A DNA stretch of 64,000 nt, taken from Holacanthus passer (Eukaryota > Chordata > Actinopteri > Pomacanthidae). Of this stretch, positions 61,393-64,000 are shown piece after piece (position 1 is the stretch's first letter; each line of letters begins with the position of its first letter). The notes beneath the pieces were generated by a model. It was not told where the DNA came from. It worked only from the letters and a program-made list of their open reading frames with translations, and ran no database searches. The translations under genes and the position numbers were made by a program. The stretch covers positions 1,922,001 through 1,986,000 of the forward strand of contig JAFREQ010000015.1 of NCBI GenBank assembly GCA_025331565.1, written 5' to 3'.

Positions 61393-61579
61393 ACATTTTG
61401 ACTTGTCATAGTAGGAAAAGCACAGGTATAACTAATAACATTACGGAGTGTGCCAGTAAGACACTGAGCCAGCACACACAATACCAGGAACCTGAAACCG
61501 AAGCAGCTAAGTGTAACTCAACCAACAAAAATTTCATTAATCAAACCTGTGCTTTTCCTACTGTGACGCGCCAAAATGT
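61393..61579. mobile_element. 187-bp MITE with 35-bp terminal inverted repeats
   Basis: The left arm (61393-61427) and the reverse complement of the right arm (61545-61579) agree at 31 of 35 positions. The shared core is AGTAGGAAAAGCACAGGT preceded by ACATTTTG. The interior is AT-rich and non-coding. Both the arms and the interior are familiar from a small teleost DNA element. Confidence 0.8.
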
Positions 61580-61589
61580 CTTCTGAGAA

Positions 61590-64000
61590 AAAAAAAGGCC
61601 TGTGTGAGCCACCGTCGTATGCATTAAACATTGGATGAAGAATCCGAGCACGGCAGCCAACTCTTTCTTATGAGAGCTGCTCCCTCAAGTTTCCATCGCT
61701 TCCTGCTTGTTTTCTCTGCAAGCCCACACGACTGACGCGAAAATAATACCTTCTGTCAGACCTAACGGTTCAAATTGTGTGATGATGTAATGATTGATGA
61801 TTAAGAGGCTTTTGAATATGTGTGTTGCAGCAGTTTTACAGCTGTTTCTCTTGGGCTGATGCCCAATGTGTTACCTGACCTGCAATTTAGACCTTGGCTC
61901 AAATCAGGCCTGTTCTTGAGGGATCATTATTAGTTTTTGATCAGAAAAAAAACACAGAACCTAAATAATTGGAAAGTATTGGCATAGTGCAGCCAGCAGG
62001 AGAAGAAACCACTGGCCCATGTTCAAGAAAGTCAACAATTGAAACTGAACTGAATGTTGACAGACTACAAACGGACATTCAAGATGTACTTAGTGCAAGG
62101 CCTGCTGCCAGCAATGTAAATAAGTGTGACATGTGGGATCAAGATAAAAGTCTGATTATCCCTTGGAGGATTACCATTTCAACTTAAAAGCACATAAATT
62201 TCCTTAAATATCAGATCAAGGGGACAAAAAATACAGCTCGAATCAATTGTCACCTGCCAGCTCCTAATGTTCACTGTACACCGCTGCATTTCTAAGCCTG
62301 TGTGAGTGTTTTCTTTCTGCCTGCCTAAATGCTTGCATCTCTGCGTGTTTCCTGCCACACAGACGTTTTGCTCATCTGGATGACAATGAAGTTGACGTTG
62401 GGGACCGGCTTTCAGCTGCGTCGTCCCTCCGTGGGGGGAAAAAGACAGTCGCTCCGTGGTCTCGTGCTGTCACACTGACATCTACTGTAGACATTTTCCT
62501 GTCTGTAGGCAAAGCCATCTATTCTAATCACAGCATGTCACATTTAAGAGGATGAATAATGGTGTGTGAAGCGAGGGAAGCGACAGATGAACTGCGTTGT
62601 GTGCTGTCACATCTGAGCAATTTGACAGTTCCGCTTTACTGTGGGCATTTAACTGTTCATCCTTCATGTTCAGAGGAGGATCTTACAATGACTGAATGGT
62701 AAAATCAATTGCTGTACAATACTTTAAGCAGTTAAGCAGTGGACAGATATGAAGTGAGCACTATGTAAGGCACATGGTGTCTTTCTTAAAGATATATAAA
62801 AAAAAAAAAATTAGAATTTATTTCGCTCTGCTGAATGGAGACAGAAGGATACTCCACAGTGGAGAGGCAGACAGAGCCAAATGAAGTCACGGCCAGGTCG
62901 TCTCACCGAGGGGAACGTTGGAGGCAGCGGCAGAATTCAGAGCGCTGGATTGGCTGCGTGGTTCAGGACGCAGATCCATTATTATCAGCCTTGTTCAAAG
63001 AGAGAGTAGTCGAAGGACGTGCGAGAATCAAGGATGAGTTTCAGTTTTGAAGATTTCAGCCGGCTCGCTGCATCTGGTGTTGCAGCGGTCAAGGCAGGGA
63101 TGATTAGAGTTTGAGCAAAGAGCCGAGCAGAGTCCTGGGTGAGGAAAGATAAGATTTGATGGATTTTTTTTGGAAGGCGAACTCCCGTACTCGGTTTGAG
63201 GCTGCATTGTGGGCTTCCTATGACAGTAGCTTGTCTAGGATCAAGTCGGGGCTCCTGCAGGCTTCAGGCAGGAGTCGTTATAGTGTTGTCAGTGGTGATG
63301 GAAAGGTCTAGTTCAGGGGGGAAAGTGCTGCAGAGTCCTAACATCCATCCTATCTATTTTTCAGTATTTTCAAGGAGAAGAGTTTACAGCCCATATTTGG
63401 CATATTCTGTAGCCTGTATTGTAAAGTATATATTAAGTTATACACCGGGGGAAAATTGAAAAAGAGGAATTAAATTCTTTGAAGGCTTTGCAGACAAAAA
63501 TGAAACCCTGGCTCTTGCTTCATTCAACAGTCTCCAAATAACATACACTTATCTTTATTTTAAAAATATTTGCATTTCATGAGTTCAAGCAGAGGGACAC
63601 ATGAAGAGAAAAGTGAACATTTATACTGGTTTGAATTTGCCATACATGCTAAATCAATAACAGAGAACTAGCAAGAGGGAACGTGTTGATTCAGTGTGGG
63701 TTACTAGCCGGCTGTTCTTTCCACTGCCCTGTAGAGTTGTCCATAAAATTGCGGTTTATGAGGACAGACTGGGAAAGATGCATGGAAAATAGTGTCACTA
63801 AAGCGGGTCAGTCAGTTTTATATGGACAATATATAATCAATAAGAATTCTTCATTCAGGCTTTAAACCAGTCTCTAACATTGTACTTAGTGCATCCTATT
63901 AGTTCAGCTTCAACTGTTTTCATTTTTTTACTCTTCAACTGACAATGTTTTTTAGTTATATCAAAGTATATAAAGTATACACTTGGCATTAATTTCTCTC
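61590..64000. other. Intronic DNA to the window edge
   Basis: I see no opsin exon, no other gene and no recognised repeat apart from short A-runs (62796-62810). Parts of 62370-63130 are GC-richer but show no coding signature. Confidence 0.4.

Larger units (their letters stand above)
56020..64000 (-). other. tmtops: Partial TMT opsin intron upstream of exon 3
   Basis: No frame in this stretch shows the opsin features expected upstream: the DRY/ERY-like motif at the end of TM3, the TM4-TM5 block, or the extracellular loop 2 cysteine. The intron therefore runs past the window edge and is at least 7.98 kb long. It contains a MITE (56806-57085), a zinc-finger relic (58993-59331), a dispersed repeat (59395-59605) and a TIR element (61393-61579). 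A nested gene on the other strand cannot be excluded but none is seen. Confidence 0.7.

Overview
The window is vertebrate nuclear DNA and almost certainly from a teleost fish, probably a percomorph. It carries one recognisable gene, the 3' half of a teleost multiple tissue (TMT) opsin. The rest is AT-leaning non-coding DNA full of decayed fish repeats: non-LTR retrotransposon remnants, a deleted Tc1-like element in two copies, a V-SINE core, several small inverted-repeat elements and a telomere-like CCCTAACC repeat. Nothing looks bacterial or viral. Most open frames are chance frames with no family signature.

The opsin lies on the minus strand. Exon 3 (55786-56019) encodes transmembrane segments 6 and 7 with the retinal-binding lysine and the NPxxY motif. 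Exon 4 (38088-38372) encodes the cytoplasmic tail and the stop codon. They are separated by a 17.4 kb phase-0 intron. A 3' UTR of about 1.6 kb leads to an AATAAA signal at 36462-36467. The upstream exons (N terminus through TM5) are not visible and must lie beyond position 64000, so the upstream intron exceeds 7.9 kb.

Layout: 1-36430 is intergenic DNA downstream of the opsin, with repeats at 1.9-2.2, 7.3-8.0, 15, 16.5-19.2, 20.1-20.4, 27.1, 31.8 and 33.7-34.0 kb, and between them tracts that look like conserved non-coding elements (strongest impressions at 11.0-11.3, 12.4-13.2 and 28.4-28.6 kb). 36430-56019 is the visible opsin transcription unit; its large intron holds a LINE reverse-transcriptase remnant, a Tc1-like copy and several MITE-like elements. 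56020-64000 is intronic sequence 5' of exon 3, with a zinc-finger-like transposon relic, further MITEs and a possible conserved block at 60.7-61.1 kb.

No clearly new system was found. The best leads are the two near-identical Tc1 deletion derivatives in direct orientation 43 kb apart, flanking opsin exon 4; the subtype and splice layout of the TMT opsin; the possible conserved non-coding tracts; and several long palindromes. All repeat-family names come from remembered consensus patterns, not from a database search.
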